64,000 nt of DNA from Xiamenia xianingshaonis (GTDB taxonomy: Bacteria > Actinomycetota > Coriobacteriia > Coriobacteriales > Eggerthellaceae), in the NCBI RefSeq assembly GCF_017945865.1, contig NZ_CP072829.1, forward strand, positions 868,001 to 932,000, given 5' to 3'. Numbering within the stretch: position 1 is the first letter of the stretch; each line of letters opens with the position of its first letter. The notes beneath the pieces are model-generated. The model saw only the letters and a program-made list of their open reading frames with translations, was not told the DNA's origin and made no database searches. Positions 15,815 through 24,634 of this stretch are shown piece by piece. The position numbers and the translations under genes are program-made.

Positions 15815-15889
15815 TGGTGGTCGCTACAGGATTTGAACCTGTGACCCCCGCCGTGTGAAGGCGATGCTCTCCCGCTGAGCCAAGCGACC
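15815..15889 (-). tRNA. tRNA-Val (anticodon CAC), prophage attachment site
   Basis: The 75-nt sequence folds as a full cloverleaf: acceptor GGTCGCT/AGCGACC, D arm GCTC-AGCGGGA-GAGC, anticodon loop TTCACAC with anticodon CAC, T arm with GGTTCAAATCC and an encoded CCA end. It reads GUG codons. The tRNA faces the prophage with its 3' end, so the phage att core probably lies in the T-arm/acceptor half and the insertion keeps the tRNA intact. Confidence 0.95.
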
Positions 15890-16060
15890 ATGGGTTGTTG
15901 CCGTTGCAACGTCTGAATATATTAGCGGTTTGCGCCGCTGGTGACAAGAGGTTGTTTCGGTTGTGAGGTTTTCTTCACATTGTCGCGGCTGGCAGGGCGG
16001 GGAGGGCTGGGGGCGCCGCCGCAGGCCCCCAGCCGCCTGCGGTAGGCTGTGCGGCCCGCC

Positions 16061-18013
16061 TTACGCCCTTTCGGCCACCTCGCCCGCTTCGTAGGCTTCA
16101 AGCAGCCGCTTCAAGTCGTCGATCTGGGCCTGCAGCTCGACGCCCTTGTCGGTGTCGGCGATGAGCGTGCGGCGGTCGGGCTTTTCCACCAGGCGCTTGG
16201 TCGAGTGGATGTCGATCTCGCTTTCGATGGCCGCCTGCGCCGATTCCAGCGGCTCGTGCGTGGCCAGCACGAACCCCCACGAGTTCGAGATGAGGGTATA
16301 GCCCGCAATGCCGGTGGTCGCCTGGTAGGCCCGCGAGAAGCCGCCATCGATGCACAGCACCTTGCCGCCGCATTTCACCGGGTCTTCGCCGTCTTTCACC
16401 TTCACGGGCACATGGCCGCAGATGATGCGAGACGTGGCCGGGTCCATCCCGAAGTCCTCGAAGATCTTGTCGAACACGGCCTCGTCGTTGATGTAGGTGT
16501 AGAACGCGTTCTTCACCTCTTTGCGCGCCTCTTTCTCGGCGATGAGGTACAGTTCGAACGTGGCCATCTTCGACTTTGCGAACAGCGGCGAGCCCTGTCC
16601 GAGCCACAGGTACCACATAAGGTCGCGCCCGCGCTTGCGAAGGACGGGGTCGGGGCTGTCGAAGGCGTCGCGGACGTACTTTTCCAACACGTCGTACAAA
16701 GCGCGTCCGGCGTATTTCTTTCCGAACACGTCCACTTCCATCAGGCTGCCGTCGGGGTTGAGCGGCACGCAGGCGTGCAAAAGCAGGCTGGAGTTCGAGA
16801 TCTTGTACAGGCTGCCGGCGTCCAGCAGAAAGTGCATGTGGCGCTGCAGCTTCTCGCAGTCCATGAACGCCTGCTCGAGCCGATGCATGACGGCTTCCTC
16901 TTCGTCGGTCAAGCGATAGGGGTCGGCCGGATCGATGGTGGGGAACACCTTGTCGGTCAGCTCGTATTCCACGCCGTCGACCACGACGGTGCCGCGCTCG
17001 TAGTCGATCTTGTCCAAAAGCTTGCGATCTTCAAGGCCAAAGCTCGGATTCTCGTCAATGAGCTGGCCTTCCACCTTGAACTGGATGACGGCCATGGCCT
17101 TTTGGATCTTGCGGTTCAGCTCGTATTCCTGCTCGGTCAGCTCGGGGCTGCCTTTTAGCGCGAACGCGACGCACGGGTCTTCGGCGTAGGCGTTGAACGC
17201 GAAGGCGGCCAGCGGCAGCACGTTGATGCCGTAGGCGTCCTCCAGAATGGACAGGTTGCCGTAGCGGGCGCAGTTGCGGACAACGTGCGCGATGCAGCCG
17301 CGCTGCCCGAGCGAGGCGCCCATCCACACCATGTCGTGGTTGCCCCACTGGATGTCGACGTTGTGGTAGCCCATGAGCAGTTCCATGATGACGTGCGGCG
17401 CCGGCCCGCGGTCGAAAATGTCGCCGACGATGTGCAGATGATCGATGGCAAGCCGCTGAATGAGATGGCAGAACGCCTCGATAAGCGCGTCGGCCCGGCC
17501 CGTTTCGACGACGGCGTCGATGATGGCGTTGTAATAGGCCACCTTGTTGGGGTCGTCGCTGCGCACGGTCAGAAGCTCTTCCATAATATAGGCGAAGTCG
17601 TCCGGCAGCGCCTTGCGCACGCGCGATTGGGTGTACTTGCGGGCCGAGACGCGGCACAATTCCACCAGCTGGATGATGGCTTTGCGGTACCATGCGTCGC
17701 GGTCCGTCTCGCCGTCCAAGATGAGCGCCATCTTCTCGCGCGGGTAGTAGACGAGCGTGGCGAGCGTCTGCTTCTCGGCGTCGGTGAGAAAGCCGCCGAA
17801 CACGTCGTCGATCTTCAGGCGGATCGAGCCGGCGGCGTTGCGCAGGATGTGCGAGAACGCCTCGTATTCGCCGTGGATGTCGGATGCGAAGTACTCCGTG
17901 CCCTTCGGCAGGTTCAAAATGGCGTTGAGGTTGATGATTTCCGCCGACGCCTTTGCTTTGGTGGGGAACAAGTTCGACAGAAGTTCGAGGTAGCGCTTAT
18001 CGGCTGCATCCAT
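16061..18013 (-). CDS. fbp: Fructose-1,6-bisphosphatase class III
   Basis: 650 residues, the usual length for the Firmicutes/Actinobacteria class III enzyme. Hydrolyses fructose 1,6-bisphosphate to fructose 6-phosphate in gluconeogenesis. Calcineurin-like metallophosphatase motifs: ASDIHGEYEAF (around residue 43), GDIFDRG (around 200), WGNHDM (around 230), and later GHVPVK with the second His ligand. The open frame extends far upstream, but ATG 18013 has AAGGAGG eight bases before it and matches the family N-terminus (DAADKRYLELLSNLFPT). Transcribed away from the next gene, the 12-alpha-HSDH-like gene. A GC-rich hairpin (16005-16034) follows the stop without a T run. Confidence 0.96.
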   Translation of the reverse strand: MDAADKRYLELLSNLFPTKAKASAEIINLNAILNLPKGTEYFASDIHGEYEAFSHILRNAAGSIRLKIDDVFGGFLTDAEKQTLATLVYYPREKMALILDGETDRDAWYRKAIIQLVELCRVSARKYTQSRVRKALPDDFAYIMEELLTVRSDDPNKVAYYNAIIDAVVETGRADALIEAFCHLIQRLAIDHLHIVGDIFDRGPAPHVIMELLMGYHNVDIQWGNHDMVWMGASLGQRGCIAHVVRNCARYGNLSILEDAYGINVLPLAAFAFNAYAEDPCVAFALKGSPELTEQEYELNRKIQKAMAVIQFKVEGQLIDENPSFGLEDRKLLDKIDYERGTVVVDGVEYELTDKVFPTIDPADPYRLTDEEEAVMHRLEQAFMDCEKLQRHMHFLLDAGSLYKISNSSLLLHACVPLNPDGSLMEVDVFGKKYAGRALYDVLEKYVRDAFDSPDPVLRKRGRDLMWYLWLGQGSPLFAKSKMATFELYLIAEKEARKEVKNAFYTYINDEAVFDKIFEDFGMDPATSRIICGHVPVKVKDGEDPVKCGGKVLCIDGGFSRAYQATTGIAGYTLISNSWGFVLATHEPLESAQAAIESEIDIHSTKRLVEKPDRRTLIADTDKGVELQAQIDDLKRLLEAYEAGEVAERA

Positions 18014-18280
18014 GGCGGGCCTCCTTGGGACGACGCGAATCGATGCTGCTATTGTATCGATCCGCCGGCGCCGCGCGAGGCTCACGGGCCGGACCCGACG
18101 AAATCGTCCGGCAAACGCAGGTTGCAGGCGCGTTTCTGCTGGATATATGCGGAAACGGGCCTTTTCAAAGCGGTGGAAAGTCGGGCGGCGAACAGGCTTG
18201 CAGCGCTTGTCGTAACCAGGCAGAAACAGCTTTCTGCTATCATAATATATATGTACCCTTTTCACGAATGGAGGCGTTCC

Positions 18281-19081
18281 ATGGGTTTTCTGACTGGTAA
18301 GACGGCGATCATCACGGGTGGCGGCTTTGCGGCGCTCAAGGACGGCAGCGCGGGCTCCATCGGCTACGGCATTGCGACGGCGTACGCGAAAGAAGGCGCG
18401 AACCTGGTTCTGACCGGGCGCAACGTGAAGAAGCTTGAGGACGCGAAGGAGCGCTTGGAAGGCGAGTTCGGCATTCGCGTGCTGGCCGTGCAGGCCGACG
18501 TGAACGCCGGCGCCGACAACGAGGCCGTCGTGCAAGGCGTCGTGGACGCGGCCATGGCGGAGTTCGGGCGGATCGACGTGCTGGTGAACAACGCGCAGGC
18601 TTCCGCTTCGGGCGTGCCGCTGGCCGACAACACCACCGACCAGTTCAACCTGGCCATCTATTCGGGCCTGTACGCCACCTTCTATTACATGAAGGCGTGC
18701 CATCCGCATCTGAAGGAGACGCGCGGGTCGGTCATCAACTTCGCGTCCGGGGCGGGGCTGTTCGGCAACTTCGGCCAGGCGGCCTATGCGGCGGCGAAGG
18801 AAGGCATCCGCGGCATGACGCGCGTGGCGGCCACCGAGTGGGGCCCGGACGGCATCAACGTGAACGTCGTCTGCCCGCTGGCGTGGACGGCCCAGCTGGA
18901 GAAGTTCCAGGACGAGTATCCGGACGCGTTCGCGGCCAACGTGCACATGCCTCCGATGGGCCACTACGGCAACGTGGAAACCGAGATCGGGCGCGTGGTC
19001 GTGCAGCTGGCGAACCCCGACTTCAAGTTCATGAGCGGCGAGACGCTCGTGCTGGAAGGCGGCATGGGCCAGCGTCCGTAA
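18281..19081 (+). CDS. Short-chain dehydrogenase, probable 12-alpha-hydroxysteroid dehydrogenase
   Basis: 266 residues. The Rossmann SDR has a lengthened nucleotide loop (TGGGFAALKDGSAGSIGYGIA), NNAQ around residue 107, catalytic Ser in INFASGAG and YAAAKEG (Tyr-x-x-x-Lys). From memory, the stretch from AQASASG through YSGLYATFYYMK, GLFGNFGQ, VCPLAWTAQLE, MPPMGHYG and ending LEGGMG is nearly the same as the characterised clostridial NADP-dependent 12-alpha-hydroxysteroid dehydrogenases. These oxidise the 12-OH of cholate-type bile acids. The start ATG has GGAGG seven bases upstream. Followed by a terminator, so it is monocistronic. Substrate specificity is inferred from similarity I recall, not tested. 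Confidence 0.8.
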   Translation: MGFLTGKTAIITGGGFAALKDGSAGSIGYGIATAYAKEGANLVLTGRNVKKLEDAKERLEGEFGIRVLAVQADVNAGADNEAVVQGVVDAAMAEFGRIDVLVNNAQASASGVPLADNTTDQFNLAIYSGLYATFYYMKACHPHLKETRGSVINFASGAGLFGNFGQAAYAAAKEGIRGMTRVAATEWGPDGINVNVVCPLAWTAQLEKFQDEYPDAFAANVHMPPMGHYGNVETEIGRVVVQLANPDFKFMSGETLVLEGGMGQRP

Positions 19082-19136
19082 GGCGGCGATGAGGCAAAAG
19101 CGGCTGCGGGGCGCGGGAGTGCCGCCGCGGCAGAAG

Positions 19137-19172
19137 AAGCGTCCTGCACGAGGTGCGCAGGACGCTTTTTGC
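19137..19172 (+). terminator. Terminator after the SDR gene
   Basis: AAGCGTCCTGC pairs with GCAGGACGCTT (19138-19148 and 19157-19167) and is followed by TTTTTGC. Confidence 0.88.
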
Positions 19173-19374
19173 ATGCATGCGTTGCTTGCGCCGCGCGGCA
19201 AAAGCGGAGCGGGGACGCAGATCGGCGGCTCTTGCCGGAACTGGGGACGGCGCATGCGGCGTCTGCATCGGGTGACAAACGGCGTTTTTGTGCGACTGCT
19301 CAAAACACCGTCTTGGCAAGCGGCCGTGAAGGCTCCATAATGGACGCCCTCAGATGTTTTGGGAAGGTGGTTTT

Positions 19375-20634
19375 GTGGCTTTCAGACAGTCTCGCGTGCT
19401 GGTGTTGGCGGCGGCGTGCGTGTGCAACGCGCTCGTCGGCTCGCTGTACATGTGGAGCATCTTCAACCTGCCGCTTCAGGCGGAACGCGGCTGGGCGCCC
19501 GGCGGCATTGCGCTTGCCTACTCGCTCTACCTTGTGAGCGAATGCGTCGCAAGCATCGTGTGCGGTCGCTTGCAGGCTTCCGTCTCGCCGCGCGCCCGTG
19601 CGTATTTCGGCGGGCTGTTTTTGTCCGTGGGGTGGTTCTGCGGCGGCATCGCCCCGTCGCTGCCGATCATGTATCTTACGTTCAGCCTGATCGGAGGGAT
19701 AGGAAGCGGCTTTCTGTACAACACGGCCATGACGATCGCCACCGACTGGTACCCCGACAGACGCGGATTCGCCACAGGGTGGTGCACCGGCTGCACGGGG
19801 CTTTCTCCGCTGCTGTTCGCGCCGTTGGGAAACGCCCTCATCGAAAGCATGGGCGTCGACTGGGCCTTCAAGATCAGCGCGCTGCTGTTCTTGGCGGCCA
19901 CGCTCGGGTTCGCGTGGCTGCTGCGCCGCCCGCCTGCGCCCGGGGCTGCGGCCGCCGGCGAAGGCGCCGGCTCTGATGCTGCCGATGCGACCGCTTCCGC
20001 CGCCTCCCAGCCATCCGCCATCGGCCGCCCGCTCGACATGCCGCCTTCGCGCATGATGCGCACGCCCGAGTTCTACAGCCTGTGGCTCGTCTACGTCGTG
20101 GGCGCCACGTCCGGCATGATGCTCATCGGGCATGCTTCGGGCATCGGGCAACAGCTTGTGTCGATGACCGTGGCGCAAGGCGCGCTCATGGTGGGAGTGT
20201 TAGCCGTCGCCAACTTTGCGGGGCGCCTTTTGTTCGGGGCGCTTTCCGACCGCTTCGGGCGCTATCCGGTGCTTGCGTTCACGCTGGCGACGACGGCGGT
20301 CCTCATGATTGCGTGCTTCGCCCATGCCACGACGTTTCCGCTGTTCACGGCGGTGCTGTTTGCCACGGGGCTGTGCTTTGGCGGCATCATGTCCATCGTG
20401 CCGGCGCTGACCGGCGACCTGTTCGGCCTTGCGCACTACGGCCAAAACTACGCGCTGGTGTTTTCGGGGTACACCTGCGCCTCGCTCATCGGCCCGATGC
20501 TCGGGGCGCTTGTGCTGGAGCAGACCGGCGCCTACACGGCGGCTTTTCCCATCGCCGGCGCGTTGTCGGTCGCAGGAGTCGGGCTTGTCGCGCTCACGCG
20601 GCTGCTGGCGCAGAGGCGGGGACGCGCGGCGTAA
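19375..20634 (+). CDS. MFS transporter, OFA (oxalate/formate antiporter-like) family
   Basis: 419 residues with 12 predicted membrane segments and a central low-complexity loop (residues about 190-225, Ala/Ser-rich). The pattern LVGSLYMWSIFNLPLQ in helix 1, YLTFSLIGGIGSGFLYNTAMTIATDWYPDRRGFATG before the central loop and GRLLFGALSDRFGRYP after it are typical of the OFA family, whose members move small carboxylates. The substrate is unknown; bile acid or formate are only guesses from context. I chose GTG 19375 (GGGAAGGTGG four bases before) over ATG 19354, which has no ribosome site. Confidence 0.8.
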   Translation: MAFRQSRVLVLAAACVCNALVGSLYMWSIFNLPLQAERGWAPGGIALAYSLYLVSECVASIVCGRLQASVSPRARAYFGGLFLSVGWFCGGIAPSLPIMYLTFSLIGGIGSGFLYNTAMTIATDWYPDRRGFATGWCTGCTGLSPLLFAPLGNALIESMGVDWAFKISALLFLAATLGFAWLLRRPPAPGAAAAGEGAGSDAADATASAASQPSAIGRPLDMPPSRMMRTPEFYSLWLVYVVGATSGMMLIGHASGIGQQLVSMTVAQGALMVGVLAVANFAGRLLFGALSDRFGRYPVLAFTLATTAVLMIACFAHATTFPLFTAVLFATGLCFGGIMSIVPALTGDLFGLAHYGQNYALVFSGYTCASLIGPMLGALVLEQTGAYTAAFPIAGALSVAGVGLVALTRLLAQRRGRAA

Positions 20635-20761
20635 GCGGCGTCCGACGGGCGGGCGGCACACGTCGGAGGCGTTGGCGTTGCCAGACTGACCTGCATTTTC
20701 GTTCGGCGGCCGTTGCTTGCCGATGCGCCAGGCGTTTGCCGCGCGGCAGCAGGCACCTGCG

Positions 20762-21217
20762 CTACAGCATCGCCATCACGGTCGAGAAGACCGTCGAGAC
20801 CGCAATGGCGGCCATGAGGCACAGCAGGTAGCGCCGGTCGGCGGACTTGTCGAAGGAAAGCCGCCCGCCGTTGGCGCGGTACTGCGCCCAGGCGGCCCAC
20901 ACGACGACGGCGGCGAACACGACGAGCATGCCGATGTTGAGCAGGTTCGCCAAATGCATGAACGCCTGGTTGTCCGTCAACGACGACATGGCCAGCATCA
21001 GCGCCGTTAAAAGCACGCCGAACAGCGCCACGCACACCCACGAGATGCGCTGGGCGCTCCGCTCGTTCGTTTCGGTGAAATACGTGCGTTTCTTTTTCGT
21101 GACGGGCACGGCGACGAGATGCAGGCTCTGTCCCTTCCACAGGCGGGTTGCAAGCGTGCCGCAGGCGACCATGACGATCGCGCCGACGATGATAAGAATG
21201 ATGAGCAGCGCAGTCAT
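20762..21217 (-). CDS. Small membrane protein of unknown function
   Basis: 151 residues with four hydrophobic segments: about 3-23 (LLIILIIVGAIVMVACGTLA), 58-80, 90-110 and 128-150. A cytoplasmic-looking basic loop (VPVTKKKRTYFTETNERSAQR) lies between the first two. No catalytic motif is visible and I do not recognise the family. It is convergent with the MFS gene and divergent from the metallopeptidase gene. Confidence 0.65.
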   Translation of the reverse strand: MTALLIILIIVGAIVMVACGTLATRLWKGQSLHLVAVPVTKKKRTYFTETNERSAQRISWVCVALFGVLLTALMLAMSSLTDNQAFMHLANLLNIGMLVVFAAVVVWAAWAQYRANGGRLSFDKSADRRYLLCLMAAIAVSTVFSTVMAML

Positions 21218-21412
21218 GTTTTGCCCTTTCGTTGTTGCAAACAGGGGTGCGGCGGCCGCAGTCGCACAAGCGTCGCCAGCGTGAAGGCCATTGTATCCGT
21301 TTCGCCCGTCGCGACCGCGCCCTTTGTGCAAAATTGCCGCCAAGGGAAGGATGGGACGGTCTGCGAATTCAGGTAGAATGGGATCGGTTTTGCCGACGCG
21401 AAGGAGGGCCCC

Positions 21413-21808
21413 ATGGAGCCGTTGACCTCAGAAGAATTCGAACGCATCGTTGAAGAGGCCATCGCCGCTGTTCCGAAACGTTTCAGGGAAGCGATGGAGA
21501 ACATCGTCATCGTCATCGAGGACGAGCCGACCGACGACGACTTCGAGACGGCAGATTCGCCGGAATCCTACGGCGGCTCGTTTTGCGACGACGAGCTGCT
21601 GGGACTCTATGACGGCATCAGCCTGCCGGACCGCGTCGACTTTTACGAATTGGACGTGCCCGACGTGATCACCGTGTACAAAGGCCCGCACGAGCGCTGC
21701 TTCGAAGATCGCGACGAGCTGGTGGAAGAAGTCGGGAAGACGATCGTGCACGAGATCGGGCATTACTTCGGACTTGACGACGACAAGCTCTACGACATGG
21801 GGTATTAG
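21413..21808 (+). CDS. Minimal zincin-type metallopeptidase family protein
   Basis: 131 residues. A single HEIGHYFGLDD motif near residue 113 gives two zinc His ligands and the catalytic Glu, with a downstream acidic residue as third ligand; this fits the small single-domain zincin family (PF06262, DUF1025) common in actinobacteria. The N-terminal half is acidic (IEDEPTDDDFETADSPES). Role unknown; no signal peptide, so cytoplasmic. An AAGGAGGG ribosome site precedes ATG 21413. Confidence 0.85.
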   Translation: MEPLTSEEFERIVEEAIAAVPKRFREAMENIVIVIEDEPTDDDFETADSPESYGGSFCDDELLGLYDGISLPDRVDFYELDVPDVITVYKGPHERCFEDRDELVEEVGKTIVHEIGHYFGLDDDKLYDMGY

Positions 21809-21870
21809 GCAAGGCGCAGTGGCCGGCGGCCCCGGTGAGCTGCGCCTTCTTCGGTTGCCGCGCGGGCAAG

Positions 21871-23019
21871 CTATGCGAACAGTTCGGCCGTCTCTTCCAT
21901 GCGCTTGGCTATGGGCACGCCGAAGGGGCAGTTCGGCTCGCAGGCTTGGCAGCCGGTGCAGTCTGCTGCGTTCACATGCAGCGCCGTGTAGTGCTCTCGA
22001 ATCGATTCCGGCACCGTGTCGTGCATGAGCGCCAGGTCGGCGAACTTGTTGACCGTCGCGATGTCGATGCCGACCGTGCAGGGCTGGCAATGTCCGCAGT
22101 AAATGCAGTGGCCCGCATAGGCGTGCCGCGGCGCCCCGGCGAGCACTGACGCGTAATCCTTCTCGTCGTCGGAAGCCTCTTCGTAGGCGACGGCTTCGGC
22201 GATCTGCGGCAGTTCGCTGTAGCCGGCCAGCACCGAGACGGCCGCCGGGCGCGTCAGGCAGTAGTGGATGCACTGCACCGGCGTGAGCGCGACCTCGAAA
22301 GGAGACTTTTCCGCATCGAGCAAGCGGCCGCCGGCGTAAGGCTTCATGACGGTGAGGCCCACGTTGCGGCGCTGGCATTCCGCATAAAAGCGCGCGCGGA
22401 CCGGGTCGATGCCCTCGTCGTTCGCTTGGGCCAGATCTCCGTACAGCACCTCCAAATCGTCGGTGGGCGGCATCATGTCGAAGGCCGGGTTGATAGAGAA
22501 CATGATCATTTCGATCTCGGGGTGGTCAAGGGCCGCCAGCGCCACGTCGGGGTTGTGCGTGGACAGCCCGATATGCCCGATCGCTCCGGCGTCGCGCAGG
22601 CTGCGCACGTAGGCCAGATACGGCGAGTCGTCCATGATCTCGGCGAACTCGTCGGGGCTGTCCACGTAGTGGATCATGCCGAGCTCCACGTGGTCGGTTT
22701 GCAGCAGGCGCAGCAGGTCTTCGAAGGCCGCGCGGCATTTCTCGACGTCGCGGGTGCGCACATACTGGCCGTTTTGCCAGGTCGAGCCCACATGCCCTTG
22801 GATGATCCATTTGTCGCGGCTGCCCAGGTCGGCCATGGCCTGTCCTAGCTTGCCGCGCATGGCGGGGTCGGACATCCACACGTCCATGAGGTTGATGCCG
22901 CTGTCTTGGCACGTGCGCACGAATTCGCGCACCTCGTCGGCCGGCCCTTCCATCCACTCGGCCCCAAACCCGATCTCGCTGACTTCCAAACCCGTCTTCC
23001 CCAATGTGCGCAGACGCAT
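21871..23019 (-). CDS. Aldo/keto reductase with C-terminal ferredoxin domain
   Basis: 382 residues. Residues 1-270 are an aldo/keto reductase barrel (MRLRTLGKTGLEVSEIGFGAEW at the start; HVELGMIHYVDSPDE and IGHIGLSTHNPDVA in the barrel). The C-terminal 100 residues carry two Cys clusters, CIYCGHCQPC (about 310) and CTGCQACEPNC (about 358), for two 4Fe-4S clusters. Such fusions are common in anaerobes and probably pass electrons between ferredoxin and an organic substrate. Substrate unknown. Monocistronic by spacing. Confidence 0.87.
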   Translation of the reverse strand: MRLRTLGKTGLEVSEIGFGAEWMEGPADEVREFVRTCQDSGINLMDVWMSDPAMRGKLGQAMADLGSRDKWIIQGHVGSTWQNGQYVRTRDVEKCRAAFEDLLRLLQTDHVELGMIHYVDSPDEFAEIMDDSPYLAYVRSLRDAGAIGHIGLSTHNPDVALAALDHPEIEMIMFSINPAFDMMPPTDDLEVLYGDLAQANDEGIDPVRARFYAECQRRNVGLTVMKPYAGGRLLDAEKSPFEVALTPVQCIHYCLTRPAAVSVLAGYSELPQIAEAVAYEEASDDEKDYASVLAGAPRHAYAGHCIYCGHCQPCTVGIDIATVNKFADLALMHDTVPESIREHYTALHVNAADCTGCQACEPNCPFGVPIAKRMEETAELFA

Positions 23020-23312
23020 GGCGGCTCCTCACGCTCGCTTCCAGCAGTTTCGAACGCGGAAAACCTTACCCGGTCGACAAGCATTTGGCAAGGCGTCGGG
23101 AGAGGGCGGGGCCTTGCGAGGCCTTGCGGAACGACCGGCGTTTCCCTAGAATAGGACCGTTGCAAAACCGAGTCCTTTAAGGGGATGTCTTTTTGGTCAT
23201 TGTTCTGTAAAGAACGCCCAACCGAATAGCACTTGTGAAAGACCGCAAGGCCTTCTGGTTGGTGTTCGCAAAATTCGACTTCATCTACTCGAATCGATCG
23301 AAAGAAAAGACA

Positions 23313-24035
23313 ATGAACAACTTCCCCAAATCAGAGACGTTTTCCCTGCATACCGTCCAATCCAAGATCATGGGCCCCAATCCTCTGAAGCTCTGCGAGG
23401 AGCTTCTTCGCGGGCATGAGATCCCGCAGGGCGCCGTGGTGCTCGACCTCGGTTCGGGCACGGGCATCACCTCGTGCCTGCTGGCCCGCGAGTACGGCTT
23501 TGCCACTTATGCCGTCGACCTGTGGAGCGATCCCGGCGAGAACATGCGCTTCTTCGAGGAGATGGGGCTGTCGAACCGACAGATCTGCCCCGTCAAGGCC
23601 GACGCCTCGCAGGGGCTGCCCTTCGCCACGGAGTTCTTCGACGCGGTCATCAGCATCGACGCCTACAACTACTTCGGACGCGACTCCGCATACCTCGGCG
23701 AGAAGCTTCTGCCGCACGTCAAGCGCAGCGGGCTTCTGTACTTCGCCATCCCCGGCATGGTGCGGGACTGCCACGACGATCTGCCGCCCGAGCTGCTGCT
23801 GAGCTGGACGCCCGAGCAGCTCGAGTACATGCACGACATGGACTGGTGGCGCGCGATGATCGAGCCCACCTGCGGCGTGCGCATCGAGCGCATGGCACCT
23901 TTGACCTGCCATGACGAGGCGTGGGCGGACTGGCTCGCCTGCGACAACGAGTATGCCGCCGGCGACCGCGCTTCGATGGAGGCTGGCGCGGGCAGGCTGC
24001 TGAACAGCATCGGCATCGTGCTGAGAAGGCTGTAA
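23313..24035 (+). CDS. SAM-dependent methyltransferase
   Basis: 240 residues from ATG 23313; the open frame begins at 23235. Class I Rossmann fold: motif I VLDLGSGTGITS (about residues 43-54), acidic residue after strand 2 in YAVDLWS, FDAVISIDAYNYFGRD as motif IV region. It fits the UbiE/small-molecule methyltransferase group; the acceptor cannot be inferred. The preceding 290 bases hold no other gene. A GC-rich hairpin follows. Confidence 0.8.
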   Translation: MNNFPKSETFSLHTVQSKIMGPNPLKLCEELLRGHEIPQGAVVLDLGSGTGITSCLLAREYGFATYAVDLWSDPGENMRFFEEMGLSNRQICPVKADASQGLPFATEFFDAVISIDAYNYFGRDSAYLGEKLLPHVKRSGLLYFAIPGMVRDCHDDLPPELLLSWTPEQLEYMHDMDWWRAMIEPTCGVRIERMAPLTCHDEAWADWLACDNEYAAGDRASMEAGAGRLLNSIGIVLRRL

Positions 24036-24043
24036 GAGGGGAG

Positions 24044-24082
24044 AGGGGCGGCCAACGAGCCATCGCCGGCCGCCCCTCCTTC
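24044..24082 (+). terminator. Hairpin after the methyltransferase gene
   Basis: AGGGGCGGCC (24044-24053) pairs with GGCCGCCCCT (24068-24077). A proper T run is absent (CCTTC), so termination is less certain. Confidence 0.55.
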
Positions 24083-24096
24083 AAGGTGTCAGGCAA

Positions 24097-24173
24097 GGTG
24101 TCAGGGGTCGGGTGCTTCGACACGCGTTCCTTGGGGGGTGTCAGGGGTCGGGTGGTTTGACACGCGTTCCTTG
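24097..24173. repeat. Two 37-bp direct repeats
   Basis: The copies at 24097-24133 and 24137-24173 differ at two positions. Each contains GTGTC near the left and GACAC near the right, so each copy can also form a short hairpin. It looks like a dispersed intergenic (REP-like) repeat. Confidence 0.75.
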
Positions 24174-24345
24174 ATAGGCGGAAGACAGAGGTGCGGGCAT
24201 TTTGAACGCATGACCCGGCAATTCGAAGTGCGCCTGCTGCGGCGCGAAGACGAAGGGCGGGGCTGAAACGCGAAGAGGTGCGAGCGAACCAGGCCAAAGC
24301 GGCTTCGAATGCAGCCCTGAAAAGGGATTTCGCCCCCCAGAATAC

Positions 24346-24374
24346 AAAAAAGCCAGGAGCAAAATTGACTCCTG
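24346..24374 (-). terminator. Terminator of the severed tRNA-Asp
   Basis: CAGGAG (24354-24359) pairs with CTCCTG (24369-24374). On the minus strand the stem is followed by GGCTTTTTTG. It lies just 3' of the tRNA remnant, so it is the native tRNA terminator. Confidence 0.75.
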
Positions 24375-24388
24375 AACTCATGTTTTAG

Positions 24389-24433
24389 TGGCGGGATGTA
24401 CGAGACTTGAACTCGCGACCTCCGACGTGACAG
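24389..24433 (-). pseudogene. 3' fragment of tRNA-Asp(GTC), integration scar
   Basis: On the minus strand the last 45 bases of a tRNA are present: CTGTCAC (anticodon loop with GTC), variable loop, T arm with GAGTTCAAGTCTC and an encoded CCA end. The 5' half is missing, and the sequence to the right is unrelated. A duplicated 3' end with its terminator is what remains on one side when an element integrates into a tRNA gene. Confidence 0.75.
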
Positions 24434-24634
24434 TTGCGTGGGAGGGTGAAAACGTAGAATGACTTACGGTGTACAACGCACGTGTGACCTGCGGTTTTCG
24501 ATGATTTACGGAAACTCACGATAACGCAGAATTGGTGACACTGTCTGAGAATTGTCTTAAGTTTGTCTCCGTACGGATGGAGGTCATGAATCGAGACAGG
24601 TGGTCGCCAGTTTCGCGGGAAAGGTCGCATCGTG

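Larger units (their letters stand above)
1..15840. mobile_element. Right part of a siphovirus-type prophage integrated at tRNA-Val
   Basis: The segment holds an integrase next to a tRNA, divergent lysogeny regulators, a recombination/replication module and packaging genes, in the usual order of a temperate siphophage read from the right attachment site. The left end lies outside the window, so capsid, tail and lysis genes are not seen. The right boundary is placed within the 3' half of tRNA-Val at 15815-15889; the other att copy cannot be checked here. Genes inside overlap by a few bases or sit very close, as in a phage operon, and GC content is similar to the host. Confidence 0.93.

Noticed and set aside
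16061-19303. fbp as a 1080-residue fusion protein
   Set aside because: The extra N-terminal 430 residues are antisense to the SDR gene. The class III family start and ribosome site are at 18013.
24097-24173. CRISPR array
   Set aside because: Only two copies and a 3-base spacer; no cas genes in the window.
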